Assembly (NCBI RefSeq): GCF_036192275.1
Contig: NZ_CP108088.1
Location: 6,201,501-6,265,500, forward strand
DNA: 64,000 bases
Reading direction: 5' to 3'
Source of the DNA: Streptomyces sp. NBC_00250
GTDB taxonomy: Bacteria; Actinomycetota; Actinomycetes; Streptomycetales; Streptomycetaceae
This document shows positions 56,872 to 64,000 of the stretch, piece after piece (position 1 is the first letter of the stretch; each line of letters starts with the position of its first letter). A model generated the notes under the pieces. That model did not search any database, was not told the origin of the DNA, and saw nothing but the letters and a program-made list of their open reading frames with translations. Made by a program: the position numbers and the translations under genes.

Positions 56872-56895
56872 GTACGGGTGCCCCCGTAAAGGCGC

Positions 56896-58437
56896 TTACG
56901 GCCAGGTCACCGTCGTCGGCGGAGTGCCGTCGTCCGTGACCCGGAGCCGGGCCCCCTCGTCTCCGACCGACACCTCGACCGTGATCGCGCCGACCCCCGA
57001 CCGCCGGTGCGCCGCGGCGAGCGCCCCGCGCAGGGCGGCCAGGACCTTCCCCGCCGTCTCCTCGTCGATCAGGGTGTCGACGGCTCCGGCGAAGTGCACG
57101 GACGGTTGGAAGCCGAGCAGGACCGCCGCCCCGCCGGTCTCCCGCAGCACCTTCCCCCGGAAGGACGTCGGGGCGTCCGCCGGGGGCTGCTGGAGCGCGA
57201 AGATGGTCGTACGGACCTCCTGGATCGTGGAGTCCAGCTCGTCCACCGCCCGCCCCAGCAGCGCGTTGTCCTCGGAGGAGTCGACCGCCCGCCGCCGGGT
57301 CGACTCCAGCATCATCTCCGTGGCGAACAGGCGCTGCACGACCAGGTCGTGCAGATCGCGGGCGATCCGGTCCCGGTCCTCGTACACCGCGAGCCGCTCC
57401 CGGTCGTGCCGCGCGTCCGCGAGGACCAGCGCGAGCGCCGCCTGCGAGGCGAACTGCGAGGCGAGGAGCCGGTCGACCGCCGTGTACGGGGCGTCGCCGC
57501 GCCGCCGGGGGAGGGCGAGGGTGCCGATGAGCTTCCCGCCGCTCTGCAGCGGCAGCATCATCGACGGGCCGAAACGGGACCGGACAGGGGTGGTCATCCG
57601 GGGGTCCGTCGCCGAGTCCTCGATGAACACCGGCTCCCCGCCGAGCAGCTGGACGAGCACGGGGGAGCCGGGCGCGATCGTCGTACCGACCAGATCGCCC
57701 GGGTCGTGCGTGGTCGAGGCGGCGACGATCTCCATCCCGCCCTCCGTGGTGGGCTGGAGGACCACGCCCGCCGAGGCGCCGGCGAGGATGCGGGCCCGCT
57801 CGGCGACGGTCGTCAGGGCGTTCTCGGCGGACGCGCCGGTCAGCAGCGCCGTGGTCACGGCCGCCGCGCCCTCGATCCAGCGCTCCCGCTGCCGGGCCGT
57901 CTCGTACAGCCGGGCGTTGCCGATGGCGATGCCGGCCTGCGAGGCGAGTACCCGGAGCAGGGAGAGATCCTCCTCGGTGAAGGTGCCGCGGTGCTTCTCG
58001 GCGAGGTACAGATTGCCGAAGACCTCGGCGTGGACCCGGATGGGGACGCCGAGGAAGGTGTGCATCTCCGGGTGTCCCGCCGGTACGCCGGACGAGCGCG
58101 GATCGGCCGTCAGGTCGTCGAGCCGCAGCCGCTGCGGATCCTGGACGAGGACGCCGAGCAGTCCGGTGTGGCCGTCGGGGAGCCGGCCGACGCGCAGCCG
58201 CTCCTCGTCCGTCAGGCCGGAGGTGAAGAGCTCGGTGATGCGGCCGCGCTCTGGGTCGACGACCCCGAGCGCGCCGTAGCGGGCGCCGGTCAGTTCGGTC
58301 GCGGAGTCCACGATGTGCTGGAGGGTGGAGCGGAGTTCGAGGTCCGACCCGACGCTGAGGACCGCTTCGAGCAGCATGGGCAGGCGGGGTACGTCCTCGT
58401 CCGTACCCTCGCCCCGGTCCTCGTCCATGATCGTCAT
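56896..58437 (-). CDS. GAF-domain sensor kinase with degenerate ATPase domain
   Basis: 513 residues, soluble. Two GAF domains (about 30-180 and 200-350) as in DevS/DosT, then 'RDRIARDLHDLVVQRLFATEMML' (His near 372), the HisKA_3 dimerisation helix. The catalytic domain is abnormal: the N-box reads 'LRGALAAAHRRSG', without the Asn and His of active kinases, and the chain stops at 'VTDDGTPP' with no G2 box. This kinase may therefore not bind ATP in the usual way; it could act as a phosphatase or partner of another kinase. No response regulator is adjacent. Confidence 0.9.
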   Translation of the reverse strand: MTIMDEDRGEGTDEDVPRLPMLLEAVLSVGSDLELRSTLQHIVDSATELTGARYGALGVVDPERGRITELFTSGLTDEERLRVGRLPDGHTGLLGVLVQDPQRLRLDDLTADPRSSGVPAGHPEMHTFLGVPIRVHAEVFGNLYLAEKHRGTFTEEDLSLLRVLASQAGIAIGNARLYETARQRERWIEGAAAVTTALLTGASAENALTTVAERARILAGASAGVVLQPTTEGGMEIVAASTTHDPGDLVGTTIAPGSPVLVQLLGGEPVFIEDSATDPRMTTPVRSRFGPSMMLPLQSGGKLIGTLALPRRRGDAPYTAVDRLLASQFASQAALALVLADARHDRERLAVYEDRDRIARDLHDLVVQRLFATEMMLESTRRRAVDSSEDNALLGRAVDELDSTIQEVRTTIFALQQPPADAPTSFRGKVLRETGGAAVLLGFQPSVHFAGAVDTLIDEETAGKVLAALRGALAAAHRRSGVGAITVEVSVGDEGARLRVTDDGTPPTTVTWP

Positions 58438-58491
58438 GGTCTCATTGTCGTACGAATCGTTCGCTTTCGCGGGATTGTGTCCGGCCGGGAC

Positions 58492-59553
58492 TCAGTCCTC
58501 GTCGGCCAGCGGGTCGCGCACCGCCAGCGGGTCGAGGACCATCGGCTGGACCTTGCCCTCCAGCATCGCGCCGAGACCCAGGACCGCGCAGACGTCCGGC
58601 CGTTCGGCGATGTGGACCGGCATGCCGGTCGCCTCGCGCAGCATCTGGTCGAGCCCGGGCAGCAGGGCGCTGCCGCCGACCATCATGATCCCGCGGTCCG
58701 CGAGGTCGGCCACCAGGTCCGGCGGGCAGTCCCGCAGCACCTTCCCGATGCCGTCGAGGACGGCCGTCAGCGGGGTGTGGATCGCCTCCCGTACGGCGGC
58801 GGTGTCGACGGTCACCGAACGGGCCAGGCCCGTGGCGACGTCACGCCCGTGGATCTCGGTCCAGGCCGGGCCGTGGGGCGTCAGGCCGTTGCCGCTGAGC
58901 GCCAGTTGCAGCGGACGTACCGACTGGCTCGGCAGCATCAGCTCGTGGTGGTGGCGCAGGTGCTGGATGACGGCGTGGTCGATGGCGTCGCCGCCGACCG
59001 GCATCCGCTCCGCCGTGACGATCGAGCCGAGCGAGAGCACCGCGACCTGCGTGGTCGCCGCCCCGCACACCAGGATCATGGTGGCGGTGGGCTGTTCGAC
59101 CGGAAGACCGCAGCCGACGGCGGCCGCGATCAGCGTGTCGACGAGCTCGACGCGGCGGGCCCCGAGACCGACGAGGGTCTCCACGGCGGCGCGCTGGGCG
59201 AGCGGGTCGCTGTCGTGCGGGGTGCAGGCGGCGGCGCGCAGCCGGGGCTTGCGGCGGAGCTGACGGCGCAGCTTCTCGCCGAGGAGATGACGGAGCATGC
59301 GCTGCGCCATCTCGATGTCCACGACCGTGCCGCCCGAGACGGGGCGGACGACCCGGATGTAGTCGGGGGTGCGGCCGGTCATCTTCTCGGCCAGCGCGCC
59401 GACGGCGATCAGCGCTCCGGTACGGGTGTTGACGGCGGCGACGCTCGGCTCGTCGACGACGAGTCCGGCGCCCTTGACGAAGACCCGGGTGCGGGCGGCA
59501 CCCAGGTCGACGGCGACATGGCAACGACGCAGCTGCTCAAGGCTGACGGTCAC
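58492..59553 (-). CDS. mbl: MreB-like actin homologue Mbl
   Basis: 353 residues, GTG 59553 with GGAGG 7 nt upstream. Actin-fold motifs are all in order: phosphate-1 'HVAVDLGAARTRVFVKG', 'MTGRTPDYIRVVRPVSGGTVVDIEMAQRML', phosphate-2 'MILVCGAATTQVAVLSLG', and adenosine motif 'GIMMVGGSALLPGLDQML'. In Streptomyces, MreB and Mbl guide spore-wall synthesis; Mbl is encoded away from the mre cluster. Identification rests on motifs and remembered synteny (SCO2451). Confidence 0.88.
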   Translation of the reverse strand: MTVSLEQLRRCHVAVDLGAARTRVFVKGAGLVVDEPSVAAVNTRTGALIAVGALAEKMTGRTPDYIRVVRPVSGGTVVDIEMAQRMLRHLLGEKLRRQLRRKPRLRAAACTPHDSDPLAQRAAVETLVGLGARRVELVDTLIAAAVGCGLPVEQPTATMILVCGAATTQVAVLSLGSIVTAERMPVGGDAIDHAVIQHLRHHHELMLPSQSVRPLQLALSGNGLTPHGPAWTEIHGRDVATGLARSVTVDTAAVREAIHTPLTAVLDGIGKVLRDCPPDLVADLADRGIMMVGGSALLPGLDQMLREATGMPVHIAERPDVCAVLGLGAMLEGKVQPMVLDPLAVRDPLADED

Positions 59554-59805
59554 GGCGGATCCTCCGGAGTGCGGTGCTGGCACGGGCGAGGCGGTTCGCG
59601 TTTCGCGGTCCTGATGGCATCGTCCGGCCGTACGGGGCCCGGCGCGCGTTGAGATGAGCCGCCCGGGGCCCGGCCGCGCGGGCCCGGCAGGACGTACCGA
59701 AGCGGGAGAATCACGACGCACCGCCGCCCACCTGCGGTTTCCTCACAGGATCCTCACTTCCGTGTCTACCTGTGGCCGTACCGGGCCGCATAGCCTGCGG
59801 GCCCC

Positions 59806-60852
59806 ATGGACTACTGCCACGCGTGCCGGAGGCATCTCAACGGGGCCCTCGCCTGTGCCGGGTGCGGGACTCCCGTCGAGGAACTGCGGTACGAGACCCC
59901 CCATATACCCCGGCCGACCGAGCCGACCCGGCCGGTCCACTCGGGCGAGCCCGCCGCGCTCGGCCCCGAGTACGGGCAGACGCCCGGGTACGGCCAGGCA
60001 CCCGCGTACGGCCAGGCGCCCGGGTACGGGCAGGCGCCCGCGTACGGCCAGGCACCCGCCTACGACCGCGTGTCCGAGTACGGGCAGGAGCCGGAACCGG
60101 AGCCGGAGGCGGAGCCCGGGCCCGCGCCCGAGCACGTCTACGAACTCGACGTCCTCGAACCGTCCCGTCCGGCCCCCGGCGGTCGCCGCGCCGCCCGCGT
60201 CGCCGCGCAGGGCCGGTCCGCCGACCGGGGCCGCGTCGTCGCCCGCAAGGGCAGACGAGGGCGGAGCCGCCGGGGCCGTACGGTCCTGGTCGGCACCCTC
60301 GGCCTGGTGATCGCGGCCGGTTCGCTGAGCCTGGCGCGGCTCGCCATGGAGGAGCCGGAGGACCTGGGCGCCGCAACGGCTGTGGAGGAGCAGGAGGTCA
60401 CGGAGTCTCCCCTGCCCCCGGAGCCCGTCGAGACCACCGCGCTTCCGGACGGCGGGGCCCCGTCCCCTGTCTCGGCGACCCCGACGCGCGCCCGCCAGGT
60501 GAGCGCGGACACGAGCAAGGGCACGGGCTCGGGTTCCGGTTCGGGCTCGGGGTCGGGTTCAGGGTCCGGTACGGGTTCCGGCACGGGCTCCGGTACGGGG
60601 TCGGGAACGGGCCCCGGTACGGGCAACGGCGACGGAGGCACCCCTCAGGACCCCCCGACGCCCACCGACCCGGTGACCCGGCCCTCCACTCCCACGGCGT
60701 CCCCGTCCGCCACGAGGGCCGACACGTCCCCGTCCGCCACGACGAGCCCCACCGGCCCCACTCCCTCCTCCACCACCCCCACACCCAGCGCCACCCCGAC
60801 CCCGACACCGACCCCGAGCCCGTGCACCCCGTTCCTCTGGTTCTGCATCTAG
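59806..60852 (+). CDS. zinc-ribbon membrane protein with repeat regions
   Basis: 348 residues. N-terminal zinc ribbon 'CHACRRHLNGALACAGC' (C-x2-C ... C-x2-C). Residues 56-89 are a YGQ(A/T)P(G/A) hexapeptide repeat of about five units, then an acidic E/P patch. A basic stretch and a single transmembrane helix (about 165-185) follow. The outside part contains a Gly/Ser/Thr linker ('GSGSGSGSGTGSGTG'-like) and a Pro/Thr/Ser stalk, ending with two Cys ('CTPFLWFCI'). A cytoplasmic zinc ribbon tethered to a wall-spanning stalk suggests signalling or wall attachment; function unknown. Its stop overlaps the convergent neighbour's (CTAG). Confidence 0.85.
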   Translation: MDYCHACRRHLNGALACAGCGTPVEELRYETPHIPRPTEPTRPVHSGEPAALGPEYGQTPGYGQAPAYGQAPGYGQAPAYGQAPAYDRVSEYGQEPEPEPEAEPGPAPEHVYELDVLEPSRPAPGGRRAARVAAQGRSADRGRVVARKGRRGRSRRGRTVLVGTLGLVIAAGSLSLARLAMEEPEDLGAATAVEEQEVTESPLPPEPVETTALPDGGAPSPVSATPTRARQVSADTSKGTGSGSGSGSGSGSGSGTGSGTGSGTGSGTGPGTGNGDGGTPQDPPTPTDPVTRPSTPTASPSATRADTSPSATTSPTGPTPSSTTPTPSATPTPTPTPSPCTPFLWFCI

Positions 60853-61724
60853 GGCCTGGCGAACTCCTCGATCAGTACCGGGTACTGCTCCCCGCCGTGG
60901 CCGGCGGCGATCGCGCGGTCGGCCATCGCCTTGAACAGCTTGGGGAGTTCGGCGTTGACGCCCAGTGCCTCGCTCTCCTCGACGAGGTGGGCCATCGCCC
61001 GCGCGTCGGTCTCCAGGGCCGCCACCTCGGCCGGGAACGAGCCGCTGTCGATCTGCTCGGCGTAGCCCGGCAGCCATTCGGCCACTCCGGCGGCCATCTG
61101 CCGCGCGAACGGCGCGTAGGTCGCCGCGTCGACACCGGCCGTCCTCAGCATGGCCGTGCCCTGGAGCCAGGCGTTCAGGACGCTCCACATCATGGCCAGG
61201 CCCGCCACGTCGTACAGGGACGCGAGACCGTGGTCCTCGCCGAGGTGGGTGACCGTGCCGAGCGCTTCGAGGGTGGGCCGGTGCGCCTCGAAGTCCGTCT
61301 GCGCCCCGCTGTGCAGGATCATCGCCTCGGCGGTGCCGATCACCGGCGGGACGGCCATGATCGCGCCGTCCAGGTAGCGGGCGCCGCGCTGTTCGGCCCA
61401 GCGGGCGGCTTCCCTGGCCTGGGCGGAGTCGCCCGAGGTCAGGTTGATCAGGGTCGTGCCGTCGAGGGTGACGTCGCTCGCGCCGAGCAGCTGGCGCACG
61501 GCCCGGTAGTCGGTGAGGCAGACGATCGTCAGGGGGCTCGCGGCGAGCGCGTCGCCGATGGTCGGCGCCAGGTGCGCGCCGTCGGCCACCAGGTCGGCGG
61601 CCTTGGAACCGGTGCGGTTCCACACGGTGGTGGGGTGTCCGGCCTTGAGGAAGGCGGCGGCGAGGGCCCGGCCCATCAGGCCGAGTCCGATGACTGTCAC
61701 GGGTGCGGCTGTTCTGTCGGTCAT
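60849..61724 (-). CDS. NADP-dependent imine reductase / HIBADH-type oxidoreductase
   Basis: 291 residues, ATG 61724. Rossmann 'VIGLGLMGRALAAAFLKAGHPTTVWNRT' (NADP type by the Arg-Thr), then an all-helical C-terminal dimer domain. The segment 'GAIMAVPPVIGTAEAMI' is close to imine reductases; the catalytic Lys of hydroxyisobutyrate dehydrogenases is not evident, supporting imine reductase. Divergent from a MerR gene across a promoter with MerR features; CACGAT lies 6 nt before the ATG. Confidence 0.88.
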   Translation of the reverse strand: MTDRTAAPVTVIGLGLMGRALAAAFLKAGHPTTVWNRTGSKAADLVADGAHLAPTIGDALAASPLTIVCLTDYRAVRQLLGASDVTLDGTTLINLTSGDSAQAREAARWAEQRGARYLDGAIMAVPPVIGTAEAMILHSGAQTDFEAHRPTLEALGTVTHLGEDHGLASLYDVAGLAMMWSVLNAWLQGTAMLRTAGVDAATYAPFARQMAAGVAEWLPGYAEQIDSGSFPAEVAALETDARAMAHLVEESEALGVNAELPKLFKAMADRAIAAGHGGEQYPVLIEEFARP

Positions 61725-61731
61725 GGCAGCA

Positions 61732-61762
61732 TCGTGAACGTTGATACCGGTGTGAAGGTCAA
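61732..61762 (-). promoter_or_regulatory. MerR-type promoter of the imine reductase gene
   Basis: On the minus strand a -35 TTGACC (61757-61762) and a -10 CACGAT (61731-61736) are separated by 20 bp. The dyad TCACACCGGTATCA, centred on ACCGGT, lies between. Over-long spacers bridged by a dyad are the hallmark of MerR-activated promoters. Confidence 0.6.
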
Positions 61763-61773
61763 GCGAGGTTGCC

Positions 61774-62187
61774 ATGCGGATCGGGGAGTTGAGCCGCCGG
61801 ACGGGCGTCCACACTCATCAGTTGCGTTACTACGAGGCCCAGGGCCTCCTTGAGGCGGAGCGCGGTGCCAACGGGTACCGCGAGTACGACGAGAGCGCCG
61901 TGCTGCGGGTGAAGCAGATCCGGCACCTGCTCGGTGCCGGCCTGTCGTCCGAGGACATCGCGTACCTGCTGCCCTGTGCGGTCGGCGAGGTCCCGGAGCT
62001 GGCGGGGTGCCCCGAGCTGCTGGCCGCGATGCGGTCGCGGATGCGGCGCCTCGACGACCAGATGGAGCGGCTCGCCCGCTCCCGCGACGCTCTCGCCGTC
62101 TACATCGACGCGGCGGCGCGCACGGGCGCGGAGACCTATCCGCCCTTCGACGGCTCCGACGACCGGGAGTCCGTCCCGGCCGCCTGA
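61774..62187 (+). CDS. MerR family transcriptional regulator
   Basis: 137 residues. Winged HTH 'MRIGELSRRTGVHTHQLRYYEAQGLLEAERGANGYREYDE' (1-40), then a long dimerisation helix. Two Cys (C68 in 'LPCAV' and a Cys near 79 in 'LAGCPELL') could bind metal or sense redox, but no typical metal loop is present. Likely regulates the divergent oxidoreductase. Confidence 0.93.
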   Translation: MRIGELSRRTGVHTHQLRYYEAQGLLEAERGANGYREYDESAVLRVKQIRHLLGAGLSSEDIAYLLPCAVGEVPELAGCPELLAAMRSRMRRLDDQMERLARSRDALAVYIDAAARTGAETYPPFDGSDDRESVPAA

Positions 62188-62199
62188 TCCGCCTGCCCG

Positions 62200-62230
62200 G
62201 GTCCGCCCGCCTGGCCACCAGGGCCGGACC
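62200..62230. terminator. bidirectional terminator between MerR and MarR genes
   Basis: Outer stem GGTCCG/CGGACC and inner stem CCTGG/CCAGG with a 3-nt loop, separated by a small internal loop. Confidence 0.6.
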
Positions 62231-62234
62231 GGTC

Positions 62235-62669
62235 CTAGGCGCCCAGCATCCTCTTCAGCAGGTCCCGCAGCAGCGTGCGCTCGGCCTCGGTCAGCTCTCC
62301 CAGGGGCTCGCGGGCGAAGTCCAGGGACTCGCGGAGGGCGCGGGCCGTGGTGCGGCCCGCTTCCGTGGGGACGGCCAGCTTGACGCGGCGGTCCGCCGGG
62401 TCCGGGTGGCGCTCCACCAGGCCGCGGGCCTCCAGGCGGTCCACGATCCCGGTGATGTTGGACGGCTCGCACTTCAGCTTCTGTGCGATGCGCCGCATCG
62501 GCAGCGGGTCGAGCGAGAGAAGGCCGAGGACGCGGGCCTGGGCGCCGGTCAGCGCGTGCTGCGCCGCCGCCTGCTCGTACTCCTCGTAGTAGCGCGCCAC
62601 GACCGTGCCGATCAGCTCGACGACTTCGAGGGTCAGGGGGTCCGTGCGTGAGGTGGCCATGCCCTCCAT
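62235..62669 (-). CDS. MarR family transcriptional regulator
   Basis: 144 residues from ATG 62669 (ATG 62660 is the alternative). Winged helix 'GAQARVLGLLSLDPLPMRRIAQKLKCEPSNITGIVDRLEARGLVERHPDPADRRVKLAVP'-like core. A single Cys (near 69) in the recognition helix region. Divergent from the NADP-oxidoreductase gene, whose promoter contains an AT-rich dyad it probably binds. Confidence 0.92.
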   Translation of the reverse strand: MEGMATSRTDPLTLEVVELIGTVVARYYEEYEQAAAQHALTGAQARVLGLLSLDPLPMRRIAQKLKCEPSNITGIVDRLEARGLVERHPDPADRRVKLAVPTEAGRTTARALRESLDFAREPLGELTEAERTLLRDLLKRMLGA

Positions 62670-62677
62670 CCTACCCA

Positions 62678-62712
62678 GATACTTGACAACATAAAATATC
62701 TAGGCGCATGGT
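62678..62712 (+). promoter_or_regulatory. promoter with AT-rich MarR operator candidate
   Basis: A consensus -35 TTGACA (62683-62688) with an 18-bp spacer to CATGGT (62707-62712). The -35 is embedded in an imperfect dyad with ends AGATA...TATCT (62678-62702), the AT-rich type that MarR proteins bind. It stands out in this GC-rich DNA. Confidence 0.55.
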
Positions 62713-62785
62713 TGTTTCAGTCAGTGAACCTTTTGTGATCTGAAGCTTCTCCTGAGTTTTCCGATTTTGCCTGGAGGCCGTGCTC

Positions 62786-63805
62786 ATGTCCGTTCTTCCC
62801 GCGTCCAGCCGTGAGTGGCACCTCGTCGCCCGGCCGCACGGCTGGCCCACCGCCGCGGACTTCGCCCTGCGCGAGACCCCGGTCACCGAGCCGGCCGAGG
62901 GCCGCATCCTGGTGCGCAACCAGCACTTCTCCGTAGACCCCTACATGCGCGGCCGCATGAACGACGTGAAGTCCTACATCCCGCCGTTCAAGCTCGACCA
63001 CCCCATGGACGGCGGCGCGGTCGGCGAGGTCATCGCCTCCAACGCCGAGGGCTTCGCCGTCGGCGACCACGTCCTGCACGGCCTCGGCTGGCGCGAGTAC
63101 GCCGAGGTCCCGGCCCAGCACGCCACCAAGGTCGACCCGGCGCTCGCCCCCCTCTCGGCCTACCTCGGCGTCCTCGGCATGACCGGGCTCACCGCCTACG
63201 CCGGCCTCTTCGACGTCGCCTCCTTCAAGGAGGGCGACGCGGTCTTCGTCTCCGGCGCCGCCGGGGCCGTCGGCAGCCAGGTCGGCCAGATGGCACGCCT
63301 CAAGGGCGCCTCCCGAGTGATCGGATCGGCCGGCTCCGACGAGAAGGTCAAGTTCCTCGTCGAGGAGCTCGGCTTCGACGCCGCCTTCAACTACAAGAAC
63401 GGCCCCGTCAAGGACCAGCTCCGCGAGGCCGCCCCGGACGGCATCGACGTCTACTTCGACAACGTCGGCGGCGAGCACCTCGAAGCCGCGATCTCCTCGC
63501 TCAACGTGCACGGCCGCGCCACCATCTGCGGCATGATCGCCCAGTACAACGACACCGAGCCGGTGCCCGGCCCGCGCAACATGGCGATGATCATCGGCAA
63601 GCGCCTGCGCCTCCAGGGCGTCCTCGTCGGCGACCACTACGGGCTGCAGCAGCAGTTCGTCCAGGAGGTCGGCGGCTGGCTCGCGTCCGGCGAGCTCAAG
63701 CACCGGGAGACCTTCGTCGAGGGCATCGAGAAGGGCGTGGACGCCTTCCTCGGACTGCTCCGCGGCGACAACACCGGAAAGATGATCGTCTCGGTGACCC
63801 GTTAG
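62786..63805 (+). CDS. NADP-dependent zinc-free MDR oxidoreductase (CurA/PTGR-like)
   Basis: 339 residues; ATG 62786 chosen because GGAGG lies 8 nt before. Medium-chain reductase fold without the catalytic zinc: 'NQHFSVDPYMRGRMND', Gly-rich 'VFVSGAAGAVGSQVGQMA', 'VYFDNVGGEHLEAAI', and 'LQGVLVGDH'. The family reduces alpha,beta-unsaturated carbonyls (enones, lipid-derived aldehydes) with NADPH. With the MarR regulator and the Ohr-like gene downstream it may form a reactive-carbonyl/peroxide defence unit. Confidence 0.93.
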   Translation: MSVLPASSREWHLVARPHGWPTAADFALRETPVTEPAEGRILVRNQHFSVDPYMRGRMNDVKSYIPPFKLDHPMDGGAVGEVIASNAEGFAVGDHVLHGLGWREYAEVPAQHATKVDPALAPLSAYLGVLGMTGLTAYAGLFDVASFKEGDAVFVSGAAGAVGSQVGQMARLKGASRVIGSAGSDEKVKFLVEELGFDAAFNYKNGPVKDQLREAAPDGIDVYFDNVGGEHLEAAISSLNVHGRATICGMIAQYNDTEPVPGPRNMAMIIGKRLRLQGVLVGDHYGLQQQFVQEVGGWLASGELKHRETFVEGIEKGVDAFLGLLRGDNTGKMIVSVTR

Positions 63806-63869
63806 TCTTCCCTCAGCCGTCGCGATCGTGGGCGCGAGTCGCGGCGAACCCATGAAGGAAGTACCTCGC

Positions 63870-64000
63870 ATGTCGATCCAGCACTCCGACGTCCTCTACA
63901 CCGCCGTCGCCACCGCCGAGAACGGGCGTGACGGCCGTGTCGCCACCGACGACGGCCAGCTCGACGTCGTCGTGAACCCGCCCAAGGCCATGGGCGGCTC
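63870..64000 (+). CDS. second Ohr/OsmC-family protein, partial
   Basis: The gene runs off the right edge after 43 codons. ATG 63870 has GAAGGAAG about 8 nt upstream; an in-frame ATG at 63852 precedes that site and is less likely. The start 'YTAVATAENGRDGRV' parallels residues 5-17 of the Ohr at 40468-40884, and 'PKAMGGS' parallels its 'PQALGGN'. It begins 64 bp after the NADP-oxidoreductase and is probably cotranscribed. The catalytic Cys residues lie outside the window. Confidence 0.85.
   Translation, partial: MSIQHSDVLYTAVATAENGRDGRVATDDGQLDVVVNPPKAMGG

Overview
The window looks like chromosomal DNA from a Streptomyces or a close relative. It has very high GC, codon use with G or C at nearly every third position (so most antisense frames stay open), many 4-bp ATGA/GTGA gene overlaps, frequent GTG starts, and actinomycete families such as HrdA-type sigma, Mbl, a SARP regulator and TerD. 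From memory, not from a search, the order matB - mbl - kinase - ABC pair - hrdA - dnaG - reductase - nitrate reductase - FMN reductase resembles the S. coelicolor SCO2444-SCO2478 stretch.

Layout. 0-3.6 kb: a truncated secreted protein, a beta-helix protein translationally coupled to a small helical protein, and a class IV aminotransferase. 3.6-8.6 kb: an operon (FMN reductase, two ABC exporter halves, a CutA-gamma-glutamylcyclotransferase fusion) behind a near-ideal SoxR box. 8.7-12.6 kb: MMPL transporter with histidine kinase and response regulator. 12.8-20 kb: nitrate reductase, YdcF/SanA-like protein, aquaporin, sirohydrochlorin chelatase (behind a GlnR-like box), dGTPase, flavoprotein reductase. 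21-24 kb: dnaG and an hrdA-like sigma factor. 24-29 kb: TerD-family protein and a second, paralogous ABC exporter pair. 29-31.5 kb: FGGY kinase, YtxH protein, two tRNA-Asn and one CAU tRNA.

32-38 kb is a run of membrane and stress genes (ClC-like channel, amphi-Trp, GAP, SHOCT, K+ channel, DUF2252, DUF7144-like). 38-54 kb holds phospholipase C, ohr/ohrR, an MFS-quinone reductase-SDR group next to a large SARP regulator, a GNAT-MFS pair and a secreted subtilase. 54-64 kb returns to conserved genes: matB, narK, a GAF histidine kinase lacking a proper ATPase end, mbl, a zinc-ribbon membrane protein, imine reductase/MerR, MarR/NADP-oxidoreductase and the start of a second ohr-like gene.

The most interesting signals are: a 20-residue motif shared by the C-terminus of the beta-helix protein and the N-terminus of its coupled neighbour (resembling homotypic signalling motifs); the SoxR box heading an exporter operon; an 11-bp-phased repeat array in front of the SARP gene, whose own coding sequence contains a 30-bp minisatellite; a DevR/DosR-like box in front of narK beside the GAF kinase; and a repeated arrangement in which a TANNNT-like element sits 6-7 nt before a start codon, suggesting many leaderless mRNAs.
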